Source: Alistipes sp.
GTDB taxonomy: Bacteria > Bacteroidota > Bacteroidia > Bacteroidales > Rikenellaceae
DNA: 64,000 nt
Reading direction: 5' to 3'
Assembly: GCA_020026335.1 (NCBI GenBank)
Contig: JAHHQO010000005.1
Coordinates: 62,001 to 126,000 of the forward strand
Shown here: piece by piece, positions 15,843-26,009 of the stretch
Position numbering within the stretch: position 1 is the stretch's first letter
Layout: every line of letters begins with the position of its first letter
Program-made: the position numbers and the translations under genes
Notes under the pieces: model-generated
The model's database searches: none
What the model was told of the DNA's origin: nothing
What the model saw: only the letters and a program-made list of their open reading frames with translations

Positions 15843-17852
15843 TTAATCTTCAACCGGCATGAAGCTGACAGCGGCACCGCCCTTGGCAGCCATCACCACA
15901 TCGAGGGTGTCGGCAGCAGAGACTCTGCGCTTCTCGATAATATAGGCCTCGGGGTCGTCCTTCGAGGTGTCGTCACCATAGATGACAGCCTCGTAGGTCT
16001 TGCCCTCCGCGAGGAAGTCGAGGGGCAGAGAGAGGGTGCGAGCCTCATGGTTGGTACCGGCACCGAGGTAGAAGTTCTCGCCTGCACGGCGCACCACGGC
16101 GATGTACTCGCCAATCTCACCGGCTACGGCCTTCGACCAGTCGCAATCGGCATCGAAGTCACGGAAGAACTGGAAGGCAGGGTGACCCTCGTAGTTCTCG
16201 ATGAGGTCGGCAGCCATTTGCAGGGGCGAATAGATAATCACCCAGTTGGCAATCTGACGCGCCAGAGTGGTCTTGATGCAGCAGTGGGTGTTGTCACCGT
16301 TCCACATCAGACGTCCCTTGTCGGCACGAGCACGCGAGTAGTCGATGTCGAAGATACCGGGAGTGTAGTCCATGGGACCGCCCAGCAGACGCACATAGGG
16401 CAAAATGCAGAGATAGTCGGCACTGTTACCCTCCGACCATGCGTTCCACTCCATACCGCGAGCACCCTCACGGGTCATCATGTTGGGCCATGTACGGCGG
16501 ATACCCGTCTCCTTGATGGGCTCGTGGGCATCAATCATCAACTGATGCTTGGCTGCCGTCTCCACCACCTTCTGATAGTGCTTCACACCATACTGCGAAT
16601 GATGGAGGTAGCCGCCCTTGAAACCACCGGCATAACCGGTCTTGAGGGTATGAACACCCCATGATGCGTAGGTAGCCATCGCTTCGTCCATCAGCGACTC
16701 ATATTCGGGAATGTTACCGCCCGTCTCGTTGTGCATCCACAACTCCACGCCCTTCTCACGGGCATACTTGGCGATACGCTCCACATCGAAATCATCGTAG
16801 GCGTGGGTATAGTCGAACGACTGCGAGCCGCCCCAGTTCTCCCAACCGCGGTTCCAGCCCTCGAACAGCACGCCCTGAATATTATTCGCGGCGGCGAAGT
16901 CGATGTGACGGAGGGCATTCTCGGTGGTTGCACCGTGACGCTTGCCCATCACCCAGGTCTGTGTGCCGAGGTGCATACCCCACCACACGCCCACATACTT
17001 TTGGGGCTTAATCCAACCGGTGTCGGCAATCTTCGAAGGCTCATTGAGATTGAGAATCAGTGACGAGTTAATCAAATCGACAGCCTTGTCGCCCAGCTGC
17101 ATGGTACGCCATGCGGTGCGGAACGAGGGAGCCACATAAGCCTTCTTGGTGTCGGGCAGGGGTGCCAAATCCGATTTCAGCACACCGCGGTCATCGCGGC
17201 GCAGCACCATCTCGGGGAAGTCGTAGAGGGCTGCCTCGTGGATAGAACCGAAAACGCCGCTCTCGGTGCGGAAAGTAAAGGGAGTATTGGCATCTGCCAC
17301 CTCCGCAACGGGAAGCTCGCGATACTGCAACTCATAGGTCTCGAAGCTGCCGGGAATCGACCACGAAGTGCCGTTCTCCGCCAGACGGAACTCGGTCATC
17401 TCATCGGTGATGGTCACCTGCTCGGCCTTCGAACCGCACTCATACTCGTAACGGAAACCATAGCCGTCATCGAAAGCACGGAAACGCAGTGCCAGCTGCA
17501 CATCGTTCTGACCTTTGAGGTGGACGACCATCTCGTTGTGGTGGTCGGTCATCTCCTTATTCTCGCCCCAGGGCTGTGTCCACTTCTCCGACTTGGAGTT
17601 GTACTCCACACTGCTGACCTCAAATCCCGAATTGAGGTTACACTCCTCGGCCACAAGACCCAGGCGCGACTCCTCCATCAGCGGTTTGCCGTCACGCTCG
17701 ACAGCATAACTCAACTCACCCGCCTCGGAAATCGAGAAATCAATCTTCGTACGACCGTCGGGCGAGGAGACCGAACGGTTGTCACCACATGCTATAAAAA
17801 GCATAGAGCAACCCAGAAGGGTTGCAATATGCATAAAGGTGTTTCTATTCAT
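15843..17852 (-). CDS. GH97 alpha-glucosidase-like lipoprotein
   Basis: A 669-residue GH97 enzyme with a lipoprotein signal (lipobox LFIAC, Cys22). It has an N-terminal beta-sandwich, then a (beta/alpha)8 barrel with GVWWGMHLG, HNETGGNIPEYES, DAHEPIKETG and MEWNAWSEGN, and a short C-terminal sandwich. Glutamates in the HNET and DAHE segments align, from memory, with the general-base glutamates of inverting SusB-type members rather than with the Asp nucleophile of retaining alpha-galactosidases. Alpha-glucosidase activity is therefore favoured. It probably sits in the periplasm or on the outer membrane. Cotranscribed with GH65 and GH92 genes (gaps 14 and 26 bases). Confidence 0.88.
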   Translation of the reverse strand: MNRNTFMHIATLLGCSMLFIACGDNRSVSSPDGRTKIDFSISEAGELSYAVERDGKPLMEESRLGLVAEECNLNSGFEVSSVEYNSKSEKWTQPWGENKEMTDHHNEMVVHLKGQNDVQLALRFRAFDDGYGFRYEYECGSKAEQVTITDEMTEFRLAENGTSWSIPGSFETYELQYRELPVAEVADANTPFTFRTESGVFGSIHEAALYDFPEMVLRRDDRGVLKSDLAPLPDTKKAYVAPSFRTAWRTMQLGDKAVDLINSSLILNLNEPSKIADTGWIKPQKYVGVWWGMHLGTQTWVMGKRHGATTENALRHIDFAAANNIQGVLFEGWNRGWENWGGSQSFDYTHAYDDFDVERIAKYAREKGVELWMHNETGGNIPEYESLMDEAMATYASWGVHTLKTGYAGGFKGGYLHHSQYGVKHYQKVVETAAKHQLMIDAHEPIKETGIRRTWPNMMTREGARGMEWNAWSEGNSADYLCILPYVRLLGGPMDYTPGIFDIDYSRARADKGRLMWNGDNTHCCIKTTLARQIANWVIIYSPLQMAADLIENYEGHPAFQFFRDFDADCDWSKAVAGEIGEYIAVVRRAGENFYLGAGTNHEARTLSLPLDFLAEGKTYEAVIYGDDTSKDDPEAYIIEKRRVSAADTLDVVMAAKGGAAVSFMPVED

Positions 17853-17878
17853 TGGGATAATAGAGTTTTAGGTTCCAT

Positions 17879-20164
17879 TTATCGGGTCTCCAGACCGCGA
17901 GAGGTGTTGGGCTCGGCCTGCATCTCGAAATCGAGTGCCGCACCCTTCATCAGCTCGGAGTGGAGAATGACATTCTTGTCGTGGCTCTGACCGTTGAACT
18001 TCAGAGCACCCACATAGCGGTTCTCATCGGAGTTCTGGGGAGCCGAAATCTCGATGCTCTCGCCATTCTCCAGATGGATGGTCGCCTTGCGGAACAGGGG
18101 CGAACCCAGCGCGTACTCGTCCGAAGCGGGACATACGGGATAGAAGCCCAACGACGAGAAGACATACCATGCCGAAGTCTGACCGTTGTCCTCGTCACCG
18201 CAATAACCATCGGGTTTTGCAGAATAGAGACGCTTCATCACCTCACGAGTCCACCACTGTGCCTTCCAGGGCTGACCGCAGTAGTCGTAGAGGTAGATGA
18301 CGTGCTGTGCAGGCTGGTTACCGTGAGCATAGTTACCCATGTTGGCTACCTGCATCTCGACAATCTCGTGGATGCGGAAACCGTAGTAGCTGTCATCGTA
18401 GATGGGAGGAGCAACGAATACGGAGTCGAGCATACGCGAGAACGACTCACGACCGCCCATCAGCTCTGCCAAGCCCTCGGGTGAGTGGAATACCGACCAC
18501 GAGTAGTGCCATGAGTTACCCTCGGTGAAGACACCACCCCACTTGTAGGGGCTGAAGTTCTTCTCGAAAGTGCCGTCCTCATTGCGACCGCGCATCAGCA
18601 GGCTCTCCTTGTCGAAGAGGTTCTTGTAGTTCTCCGAAGCCTTCAAAAGGGCTGCAGCGTCCTCGGTCTTGCCCATCTTCTCGGCTACCTGTGCAATGCA
18701 CCAGTCATCGTAGGCATACTCCAAAGTGCGGGCTGCACTCTCGTTGATACCCACATTCATGGGAACATAGCCCAGTGTGTTGTAATACTCGTGACCCAGA
18801 CGACCTGTCGAGCTGACCTCGGGGTGAACCGCCGAACGGCCGTGCATCATCGCCTCGTAGAGCAGGTCGATGTCCTCCTTGGGGGTTACGCCCTTGAGAA
18901 TGGCATCGGAAACAATCGAAGCCGAGTTGTTACCCACCATGCAACCTCTGTGACCGGGCGATGCCCACTCGGGCAGGAAGCCGCTCTCACGGTAGGTATT
19001 TGCCAAAGCCGCCTGAATCTCGGTGTTCACCGAAGGATAAACCAGGTTCAAGAGGGGGAACAGGCAACGGAAAGTATCCCAGAAACCACTGTCGGTGTAC
19101 ATATAACCCTTCTCCACCTTACCGTTGTAGGGGCTGTAGTGTACGGTCTCGCCATTGGCGTCCACCTCGTAGAACTTACGGGGGAAGAGCGTCGAACGAT
19201 AGAGGCACGAATAGAAGGTGCGCAGCTCGTCAAGCGATGCGCCCTCCACCTCGATACGACCGAGAACCTCGTCCCAACGCTCCTGTGCGGCAGACTTCAC
19301 GGCATCGAAACCGCGACCCTCCACCTCCTTGAGGTTTTGGAATGCCTGCTCCTCGGAGATGAACGATGAAGCGATTTCCACCTCGACCTTCTCACCGCGA
19401 GTGGTCGAGAAGTGTACCTTCATCATGGCGTGGTCGCCCTCCACCTGCTTGCCGCCTTCGGGGTAGAGCATCTTAGAGCCGGCCTTGAAGCCCTTGAGTG
19501 AGGAGGTCATCTCCACAGCCTTGAAGGGACGCGAGAAGCGTACCACAAACCAGTTCTTGAAGTTTTCGGGAACACCGCCGCTGTTGCGGGTGGTGTAGCC
19601 CACCACCGTGCGCTGATCCACCAACTTCAACATCGAACCGCGGTCGAAAGCATCAATCACCACGCCCGACTCCTTCGAATCGGGGAAAGTGAAACGCATG
19701 ACGGCAGCACGCTCGGTGGGAGTCATCTCCGCAAAGATGTCGTGGTCGGCAAAATAGACCGAATAGACATAGGGGCGCGCCTCCTCCGACTGGTGAGAGA
19801 ACCAGCTCTGGCGGCTCTCCTCATCGAAGCAATTGACACCGCGCACGGGCATGATGGAGAACTGACCGTAGTCGTTAATCCAAGGCGAGGGCTGGTGGGT
19901 CTGCTTCAGACCACGGATGGTGTGTGACGCATAGGTATAAGCCCATCCGTCGCCCATCTTGCCGGTCTGGGGTGTCCAGAAGTTCATACCCCAGGGCAGA
20001 GCCACTGCCGGATAGGTGTTACCTGTCGAAAGATTATAATCGGACTGTGTACCCACCAACGTGGTCACATACTCCGAAGGGCGCACATCGCTTTTATTGG
20101 CGCATTCCGAAGAGCAGCAGCCGACCATGAGCAATGCGGTCAAAGAAATTACGAATCCTTTCAT
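17879..20164 (-). CDS. GH92 exo-alpha-mannosidase (lipoprotein), copy 1
   Basis: A 761-residue GH92 enzyme with a lipoprotein signal (Cys16 or Cys17 near the N-terminus). The N-terminal beta-sandwich is joined to an (alpha/alpha)6 barrel. Barrel motifs include SGFWDTFRCLFPL, EGNSWHYSWSVFHSPEGL, AHGNQPAQH and GDEDNGQTSAWY, the last carrying the Asp general base. These calcium-dependent inverting enzymes remove alpha-1,2, 1,3, 1,4 or 1,6 mannose from N-glycans or yeast mannan. The GNQPAQH and GDED forms differ from the other two GH92 proteins in the operon, suggesting a different linkage preference. It would act in the periplasm. Gaps to neighbours are 14 and 26 bases. Confidence 0.92.
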   Translation of the reverse strand: MKGFVISLTALLMVGCCSSECANKSDVRPSEYVTTLVGTQSDYNLSTGNTYPAVALPWGMNFWTPQTGKMGDGWAYTYASHTIRGLKQTHQPSPWINDYGQFSIMPVRGVNCFDEESRQSWFSHQSEEARPYVYSVYFADHDIFAEMTPTERAAVMRFTFPDSKESGVVIDAFDRGSMLKLVDQRTVVGYTTRNSGGVPENFKNWFVVRFSRPFKAVEMTSSLKGFKAGSKMLYPEGGKQVEGDHAMMKVHFSTTRGEKVEVEIASSFISEEQAFQNLKEVEGRGFDAVKSAAQERWDEVLGRIEVEGASLDELRTFYSCLYRSTLFPRKFYEVDANGETVHYSPYNGKVEKGYMYTDSGFWDTFRCLFPLLNLVYPSVNTEIQAALANTYRESGFLPEWASPGHRGCMVGNNSASIVSDAILKGVTPKEDIDLLYEAMMHGRSAVHPEVSSTGRLGHEYYNTLGYVPMNVGINESAARTLEYAYDDWCIAQVAEKMGKTEDAAALLKASENYKNLFDKESLLMRGRNEDGTFEKNFSPYKWGGVFTEGNSWHYSWSVFHSPEGLAELMGGRESFSRMLDSVFVAPPIYDDSYYGFRIHEIVEMQVANMGNYAHGNQPAQHVIYLYDYCGQPWKAQWWTREVMKRLYSAKPDGYCGDEDNGQTSAWYVFSSLGFYPVCPASDEYALGSPLFRKATIHLENGESIEISAPQNSDENRYVGALKFNGQSHDKNVILHSELMKGAALDFEMQAEPNTSRGLETR

Positions 20165-20178
20165 TCAATGTGAAATGT

Positions 20179-23100
20179 TTAATTGATACTGTTCAAAAGT
20201 TCCACCTTACCCTCGTTCACGAGTTTGAGAATCAACTCGCCAAAGAGCGTATTCTGCCATGCGAACCACTCGCGGGTGAAGTTGTGGGCATCGTGACGCG
20301 AGAACGACTCGTGGATAAATCCGCGACCGGCATCGGTAATCATCAGCTGCACGATGCAGTCACGAATCTCGGCATCGTCCTGCGAGGTGAAGGCCTTCAT
20401 CATGATGCTCATCGGCCAAATCATCTCCACACCGATGTGCGGGCCGCCGATACCCTCACCGGCTGCGCCTCTCCAGAAGTAGGGATTGGCTTCGCTCCAC
20501 ACAAATTTGCGGGTGTTCTGATAAATCGGGTCATTGACATCGACATCACCCAGATATGCCATTGCCAGAAGGCTCGGCACATTGGCATCGTCCATGAGCT
20601 GGCGAGAGCCGAAACCATCGACCTCGTAAGCATAGATTTTGCCATAGGTGGGATGCTCGACGACGGCATAGTTGCGCAGAGCCTCCTCCACCTCGTCGGC
20701 CAGGGCACGGCACTCGTCGGCCATCGCCTTTTCGTCATTCACCGTCGAGAGAATCTCGGCAGCCTTTCTCAACGAAGTGACCGCCATGAAGTTGGCAGGA
20801 ATGAGGAACTCGAAGGTGGTGGCATCGTCCGAGGGACGGAACGCCGAAGCGATGAGTCCCACGGGCTTCACGGGATTACCGCGTCCCACATGACATTTGG
20901 TGTCGAGCTGACGGTCGGTCACACGCAGGAAGGTGTAATCGCCGGGGCCCTCTTTGCGCTGCTGCTCACGAAGTGTCGAGAGTATGGCGCGCATACCTGC
21001 CAACCAGTTTTGGTCGAAAACAGAACTGTCACCCGTGGTCTTCCAGTAGTGGTGAGCCAGACGGATGGGATAGCAGTGAGAGTCAATCTCCCACTTACGC
21101 TCGAACACCCACGGATTTTGGGGCTGCGCGAGGTAGGGATAGTTCACATCCTCGCCGGCACCCGTAGCTCCGTCGTTGAAGGCATTGGCGTAAGGGTCAA
21201 TCGAAATGAGTTTGAACTGACGATGGATAACGCCTGCAATCATCTTTTGCAGCGCGGCATCGTCCTTGCAAAACGACACATAGGGCCACACCTGTGCTCC
21301 CGAATCGCGGAGCCACATGGCCGGAATATCTCCTGTATAGACATAAGTGTCGGGGTTACCTTCCTCATCCTCGCGGTAGTGAACCGTGGTGTCGAGGGTA
21401 TTGGGGAAGCAGTTGGCGAACATCCACTTCAAACGGGGGTTTGTAAGCAGACCGGTTACGCGAGCGATCTCCGCCTCTATCGCTCGCGACTTAAAAAGGC
21501 GCCGGCCCTCCTCGGGACGCTGGTCGAGGTACTGCTCCGGTTCGTCGGCGCAGTACCATGTCTTAGGCTCGTTACCCATCTCGAAGCGAAGCTCGCCGCC
21601 CGAAATGATGTCACTATGTGTGATATAGGGTTTGGTGTAGGGCTGACCATTGAGCCATACCTTCTGGATATACTTGTTCTCCTTCGAGTTGTTGTCGGCA
21701 ATGATGGTGAACACACCACCCTCGACCTTCATCTCTGCCTTGTCGAAGAGGGGCGTACCGAACCAGTAGCGACCACCGGCAGGCTCTACCTCATACATAC
21801 CCAGCGAAGAGAGGACATACCAAGCCGACATCTGACCTACGTCCTCGTTACCCGAAAGACCGTCCTTCTCGGCGTGATAGAGTGTCGATAATACCTCGCG
21901 CACCTTGTCGGCAGTCTTCCAGGGCTGGCCCAGCATGGTGTAGAGGTAGAGGATATGGTGGCTGGGCTCGTTGCCGTGGGCATACTGACCGATAAGACCC
22001 GAAATATCGGGTGACGAATCACCGCCCTCAACCACTGACGATACCGAGAACAACTCGTCGAGCTTGGCGAGCATATTCTCTCTACCCGACTTGTTCTTAT
22101 CAACCTGTGCGAAGCAATCCACGTAGCCCTTCACATCGTGGGGAACCAACCATGTGTACTGCCATGCGTTACCCTCGCAGTAGTCGTCCTCGCGGTGAGT
22201 CGATGCAAAGGGATTGAAAGGTGTACGCCACTGCTTGTTGGCGAAGCGACCGCGAATGAAGCCCACCGAGGGGTCGAAGTAGTTGCGGTAGGAGTGGCTG
22301 CGCTCCTCGAAGTAGCGTGCGTCCTCCTCCTTGCCCATAGCCTTGGCAGCCTGTGCGGCAGCACCATCGGCCAAAGCGTATTCCATATCGTAGGCAATCG
22401 CCTCGTTGAACAAGTCGCAGGGAATGTAACCGTACTTCATGCGGAAGCCGTTACCGCGACCCTCGTTCATGGCTGTTGCCTTGATAGCCTCGTAAGCCAA
22501 CTCACGGTCGAAGCCCTTGATGCCCTTGACGATAGCATCGGCAACGATGGGAATGGCAGGATTACCGACCATGCAGTCGGTCTCGTTACCCCACAAGTGC
22601 CATACCGGCAGACGCCCCTGCTCCTTGTAGATGTGGAGCATCGAGTTGATGATGTCGGGCATACGCTCCGAGTGGAGCAATGTCAGCATGGGCATCTTGG
22701 CGCGATAGGTATCCCACAACGAGAAGACGGTGTAGTTGGTGAAGTCGGCACCCTTATAGACCTGATGGTCGGCACCGCGATAGTCGCCGTTCACATCGGA
22801 GAAGGTCACGGGAGCAATCATGGTGTGGTACAGTGCGGTGTAGAAAATCTTACGCGCAGTCTCATCGGTAGTCGATACCTTCACACGCTTCAACTCCTCG
22901 TTCCATGCCTTGCCGGCAGCCGAGGCAGTCTCATCGAAGTTCCACTCTGCCAACTCGGTCGAGAGGTTCAGCTTGGCATTCTCCACGCTCACGGGCGAGA
23001 GAGCCACCTTCAGCATCACCTGCTCCTTGTCCGAAGTCTTGAACGACAGACGGGCATACATGTTGTTTTCACCTGCCAGCTCGAATTTCTCGAAAGGCTT

Positions 23101-23751
23101 CGACAGCTCGGCAGCAAAGAAGACCACCTGGTCCTTTGCCCAACCTGTCGAGCGGCGGTAACCGGTAATCATACGGTCGCCCTCCTGCTCCATGTGGGTC
23201 TCGGTAGCCTTGTCCCAGCAACCTCCGTTCTGAAGGTCGAAGACCAGAGCTGCGTCCTCGGCTGCGGGGAAGGTGTAGCGGTGGAAACCGACACGGTTGG
23301 TGGCGGTCATCTCCGCCTGAATACCGTAACGGGTCAGAGGCACGGCATAGTAACCGGGCTTCACGACCTCCTGCTTGCGGTCGGCATAGGACCACAGACC
23401 CGACTGGGGGTCTTTCTCCTCGCCACGCGCATAGGTTACTTCACCGATAACGGGCATGACGGTAACATCGAACAAATCGCCGATACCCGTACCGCTGAGG
23501 TGGGTGTGCGAGAAACCGATGACGGTCTCATCGCTCTCGTGGTAGCCCGAGCACCAATCCCAGGCAACGGGAATGCTGGTGGGGCCCAACTGCACCATAC
23601 CGAAAGGCACGTTGGCACCCACGAATACGTGTCCGTGACCGCCTGTACCAATCTTCTGGTCAACATATTGTGTAAAATCCTCCTCCTGTACGGTCGCGGT
23701 ACACGAAGCAAGTGCCACAGCCGCCAGGGAGATTATAGATTTAATCTTCAT
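20179..23751 (-). CDS. GH92-GH125 fusion, double exo-alpha-mannosidase
   Basis: A 1190-residue lipoprotein (lipobox ALASC, Cys17) with two catalytic modules in one frame. Residues about 25-735 are a complete GH92 (LWDTYR, CEGNAWQYTWLVPHD, GNEPSHH, GNEDVGQMSAWY). Residues about 755-1185 are a GH125 exo-alpha-1,6-mannosidase with GDIPAMWLRDS (807-817) and EIDSHCYP (about 888-895, Asp890 the likely general acid). A short linker (about 736-755) joins them. Each module has the length of a stand-alone enzyme and no stop or frame change lies between them. The pair could strip both alpha-1,2/1,3 and alpha-1,6 mannose from the same glycan. Gaps to neighbouring genes are 14 and 2 bases. Confidence 0.92.
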   Translation of the reverse strand: MKIKSIISLAAVALASCTATVQEEDFTQYVDQKIGTGGHGHVFVGANVPFGMVQLGPTSIPVAWDWCSGYHESDETVIGFSHTHLSGTGIGDLFDVTVMPVIGEVTYARGEEKDPQSGLWSYADRKQEVVKPGYYAVPLTRYGIQAEMTATNRVGFHRYTFPAAEDAALVFDLQNGGCWDKATETHMEQEGDRMITGYRRSTGWAKDQVVFFAAELSKPFEKFELAGENNMYARLSFKTSDKEQVMLKVALSPVSVENAKLNLSTELAEWNFDETASAAGKAWNEELKRVKVSTTDETARKIFYTALYHTMIAPVTFSDVNGDYRGADHQVYKGADFTNYTVFSLWDTYRAKMPMLTLLHSERMPDIINSMLHIYKEQGRLPVWHLWGNETDCMVGNPAIPIVADAIVKGIKGFDRELAYEAIKATAMNEGRGNGFRMKYGYIPCDLFNEAIAYDMEYALADGAAAQAAKAMGKEEDARYFEERSHSYRNYFDPSVGFIRGRFANKQWRTPFNPFASTHREDDYCEGNAWQYTWLVPHDVKGYVDCFAQVDKNKSGRENMLAKLDELFSVSSVVEGGDSSPDISGLIGQYAHGNEPSHHILYLYTMLGQPWKTADKVREVLSTLYHAEKDGLSGNEDVGQMSAWYVLSSLGMYEVEPAGGRYWFGTPLFDKAEMKVEGGVFTIIADNNSKENKYIQKVWLNGQPYTKPYITHSDIISGGELRFEMGNEPKTWYCADEPEQYLDQRPEEGRRLFKSRAIEAEIARVTGLLTNPRLKWMFANCFPNTLDTTVHYREDEEGNPDTYVYTGDIPAMWLRDSGAQVWPYVSFCKDDAALQKMIAGVIHRQFKLISIDPYANAFNDGATGAGEDVNYPYLAQPQNPWVFERKWEIDSHCYPIRLAHHYWKTTGDSSVFDQNWLAGMRAILSTLREQQRKEGPGDYTFLRVTDRQLDTKCHVGRGNPVKPVGLIASAFRPSDDATTFEFLIPANFMAVTSLRKAAEILSTVNDEKAMADECRALADEVEEALRNYAVVEHPTYGKIYAYEVDGFGSRQLMDDANVPSLLAMAYLGDVDVNDPIYQNTRKFVWSEANPYFWRGAAGEGIGGPHIGVEMIWPMSIMMKAFTSQDDAEIRDCIVQLMITDAGRGFIHESFSRHDAHNFTREWFAWQNTLFGELILKLVNEGKVELLNSIN

Positions 23752-23753
23752 GA

Positions 23754-26009
23754 TTATTTTTTGTTTGAAAGTTCAAAAGTTAGTTTTTCTCCGTTCATCA
23801 GTTCTTTGTGAGAGATACGGTATTTTTTGATATTCTTGCCACCCTTCTTCACACGGGCAATGCGCCAGTCATCGGGTGACGAACGCTTGCACTCGATATG
23901 CACGGGGCCCCACTCGGTGTCAATCTCCACGGTGTCGAAGACCGGCGTGGTGAGGGTGTAGAACGGCTCACCCGGACAATCGGGATAGAATCCCATCATC
24001 GAGAAGACCGCCCACGCCGACATTGTACCTGCATCATCGTTGCCGGGGATACCGTCGGGCTGTGTGGTGAAGTGGGTCTCGAGCAGTCGCTTGACCTCCT
24101 TCTGTGTACGCCACTCCTCACCGCTGAAACGGCTGAAGAGGAAGGGATAAGCGATATCTGGCTCGTTGGCAGGGTCGTAGAGACCCTCATCGAAGACCAT
24201 CTGCAACTTATCGACAAACTTACGTTTGCCACCCATCAGCTCCGCAAGACCCGGAATATCGTGGGGTACGTAGAAGGTGTAGTTCCATGCCGAACCCTCG
24301 TGGAAACCGGGAACAGGCTCGAAGTTCTCACCCTGACGGGGGTCGAACGGCGCCATGAACTCACCGAACATGGTGATGGGTCGCAGCGTGCCGCTCACAT
24401 CGTCATAGTAGTGGCGGTAGCCCATCGAACGCTTGCGCATGATTTCGGCATCGCGCTTGTAACCCAGCGAGTCGGCAAAGAGCGACAGCGCGTAGTCGGC
24501 AATGTAGTACTCCAGCGCGTGCGACACCGAGTTATCACCCGATGCATCGGCCGAATAGAGACCCAGAGGCACATATCCGCGTCCGATATACGGGTCGATG
24601 TCGGGACGCATCTTGTTCTCCGAGCCCTTGGTGTTCGCCGACTTCATCATCGCCTCGTAAGCCGTCTTGACATCGAAGTCACGAATACCCTTCATCCAGC
24701 TGTCGACAATCACGGGCAGTGCGGGGTCGCCCTCCATGGTGAAGGTCTCGCGTCCGAACAACTCCCACTTGGGCAACCAGCCCCACTCGCGGTACATATC
24801 CACCATCGAGTGAATCATCTCGCGCTGACGCTCGGGATAGACCAGTGTCATCAGCTGATGGAGGTTGCGGTAGGTATCCCACAGCGAGAAGACCGTATAG
24901 CGTGTACCATCGGTCACGCCCACACCATCGTTCTCCATGAGCGGATACTCGCCGTTCACATCGTTGAGTACATTGGGGTGAATCAGTGTGTGGTAGAGTG
25001 CCGTGTAGAAGACCATCTGCTGCTCGGGAGTTCCTCCCGTCACACGAATACGGCTCAAATCCTTATTCCACGCATCGCGTGCCGCCTTGCGGATGGCATC
25101 GAACGAGGAATCGGCAGTCTGCTCCGCCTCGAGGTTCTTGCGGGCGTTCTCCACACTCACGTAGGAAATCGCCATACGCACCTCAATCTGCTCACCCTCC
25201 TGAAGGTTGTCGTAAGAGAAGCGATAACCCAAATCATCGCCTGCCATCTCGCGACCGTAAGCATTATAGACCTTAATCTTGCCGTTGTCCCTGTCCCACT
25301 CGGCCTCCACACCATACTTGGGAGGCTGCTGTTTCCAGAAACCTGCCTTCGAGGGGACTTTGTTCACACGCATCACGAAGTAGATGGGGAAAACAGCCTG
25401 CGCGTTGTAGCAGAATGTACCCAGCAGCTTCATACCCTCAATCTCGGTGGACGATACCTTGCGCACACGCGCACCACTCTCGTTGGTCAGGCCCTCACCC
25501 AGGTTGAGAATGATGTGGCCCTTACCCTCGGGGAAGGTGTAACGCTCCACCGAAGTGCGCATCGTGGCGGTGGCTTCGGCACGGATACCGTACTTTTCGA
25601 GCAGGACGCTGTAATAGCCGGGAGTCGCCTCCTCGTTGTCGTAGCTCGAACCGTACTTCTTGTAGTTCAGTTCCAGCTCACCCGATGTGGCCATTGTCAG
25701 CAGAGAGCCCGACTCGGGACATCCCACGCCGCTCAACGAACCATGAGCAAAACCGGTGAAGAACTTGTTGTGGAATTCATAGGGTGTCGACCACCAACGG
25801 GCGTCCTTATCGTAACGATTCAGACTCGACCCCATCACATTGAAAGGCACTACGGACATCATGCCGTTGGGCATGACTGCACCCGGGTTAGTAGTTCCGA
25901 AATTGGTAGTACCTATAAATGGATTGACCTTATCGGCAGGCTCTTGTGCCAAGAGTCCGACCATAAGGTTCAATGCCATAACTGTAAGAACTAATTTTCT
26001 TAATATCAT
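23754..26009 (-). CDS. GH92 exo-alpha-mannosidase, copy 3
   Basis: A 751-residue GH92 protein with a cleavable signal peptide (residues about 1-21, ending GLLAQEP) and no lipobox, so probably soluble in the periplasm. Motifs seen are FSLWDTYRNLHQL, EGSAWNYTFYVPHDIPGL, ANEPDIAYPFLF and GNDDAGTMSAW. The ANEPDIAYPFLF form is unlike the GNEPSHH and GNQPAQH forms of the other two copies, so this belongs to a separate GH92 subgroup. Its ATG overlaps the mannose-6-phosphate isomerase stop by four bases (ATGA), showing cotranscription and likely translational coupling. Confidence 0.92.
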   Translation of the reverse strand: MILRKLVLTVMALNLMVGLLAQEPADKVNPFIGTTNFGTTNPGAVMPNGMMSVVPFNVMGSSLNRYDKDARWWSTPYEFHNKFFTGFAHGSLSGVGCPESGSLLTMATSGELELNYKKYGSSYDNEEATPGYYSVLLEKYGIRAEATATMRTSVERYTFPEGKGHIILNLGEGLTNESGARVRKVSSTEIEGMKLLGTFCYNAQAVFPIYFVMRVNKVPSKAGFWKQQPPKYGVEAEWDRDNGKIKVYNAYGREMAGDDLGYRFSYDNLQEGEQIEVRMAISYVSVENARKNLEAEQTADSSFDAIRKAARDAWNKDLSRIRVTGGTPEQQMVFYTALYHTLIHPNVLNDVNGEYPLMENDGVGVTDGTRYTVFSLWDTYRNLHQLMTLVYPERQREMIHSMVDMYREWGWLPKWELFGRETFTMEGDPALPVIVDSWMKGIRDFDVKTAYEAMMKSANTKGSENKMRPDIDPYIGRGYVPLGLYSADASGDNSVSHALEYYIADYALSLFADSLGYKRDAEIMRKRSMGYRHYYDDVSGTLRPITMFGEFMAPFDPRQGENFEPVPGFHEGSAWNYTFYVPHDIPGLAELMGGKRKFVDKLQMVFDEGLYDPANEPDIAYPFLFSRFSGEEWRTQKEVKRLLETHFTTQPDGIPGNDDAGTMSAWAVFSMMGFYPDCPGEPFYTLTTPVFDTVEIDTEWGPVHIECKRSSPDDWRIARVKKGGKNIKKYRISHKELMNGEKLTFELSNKK

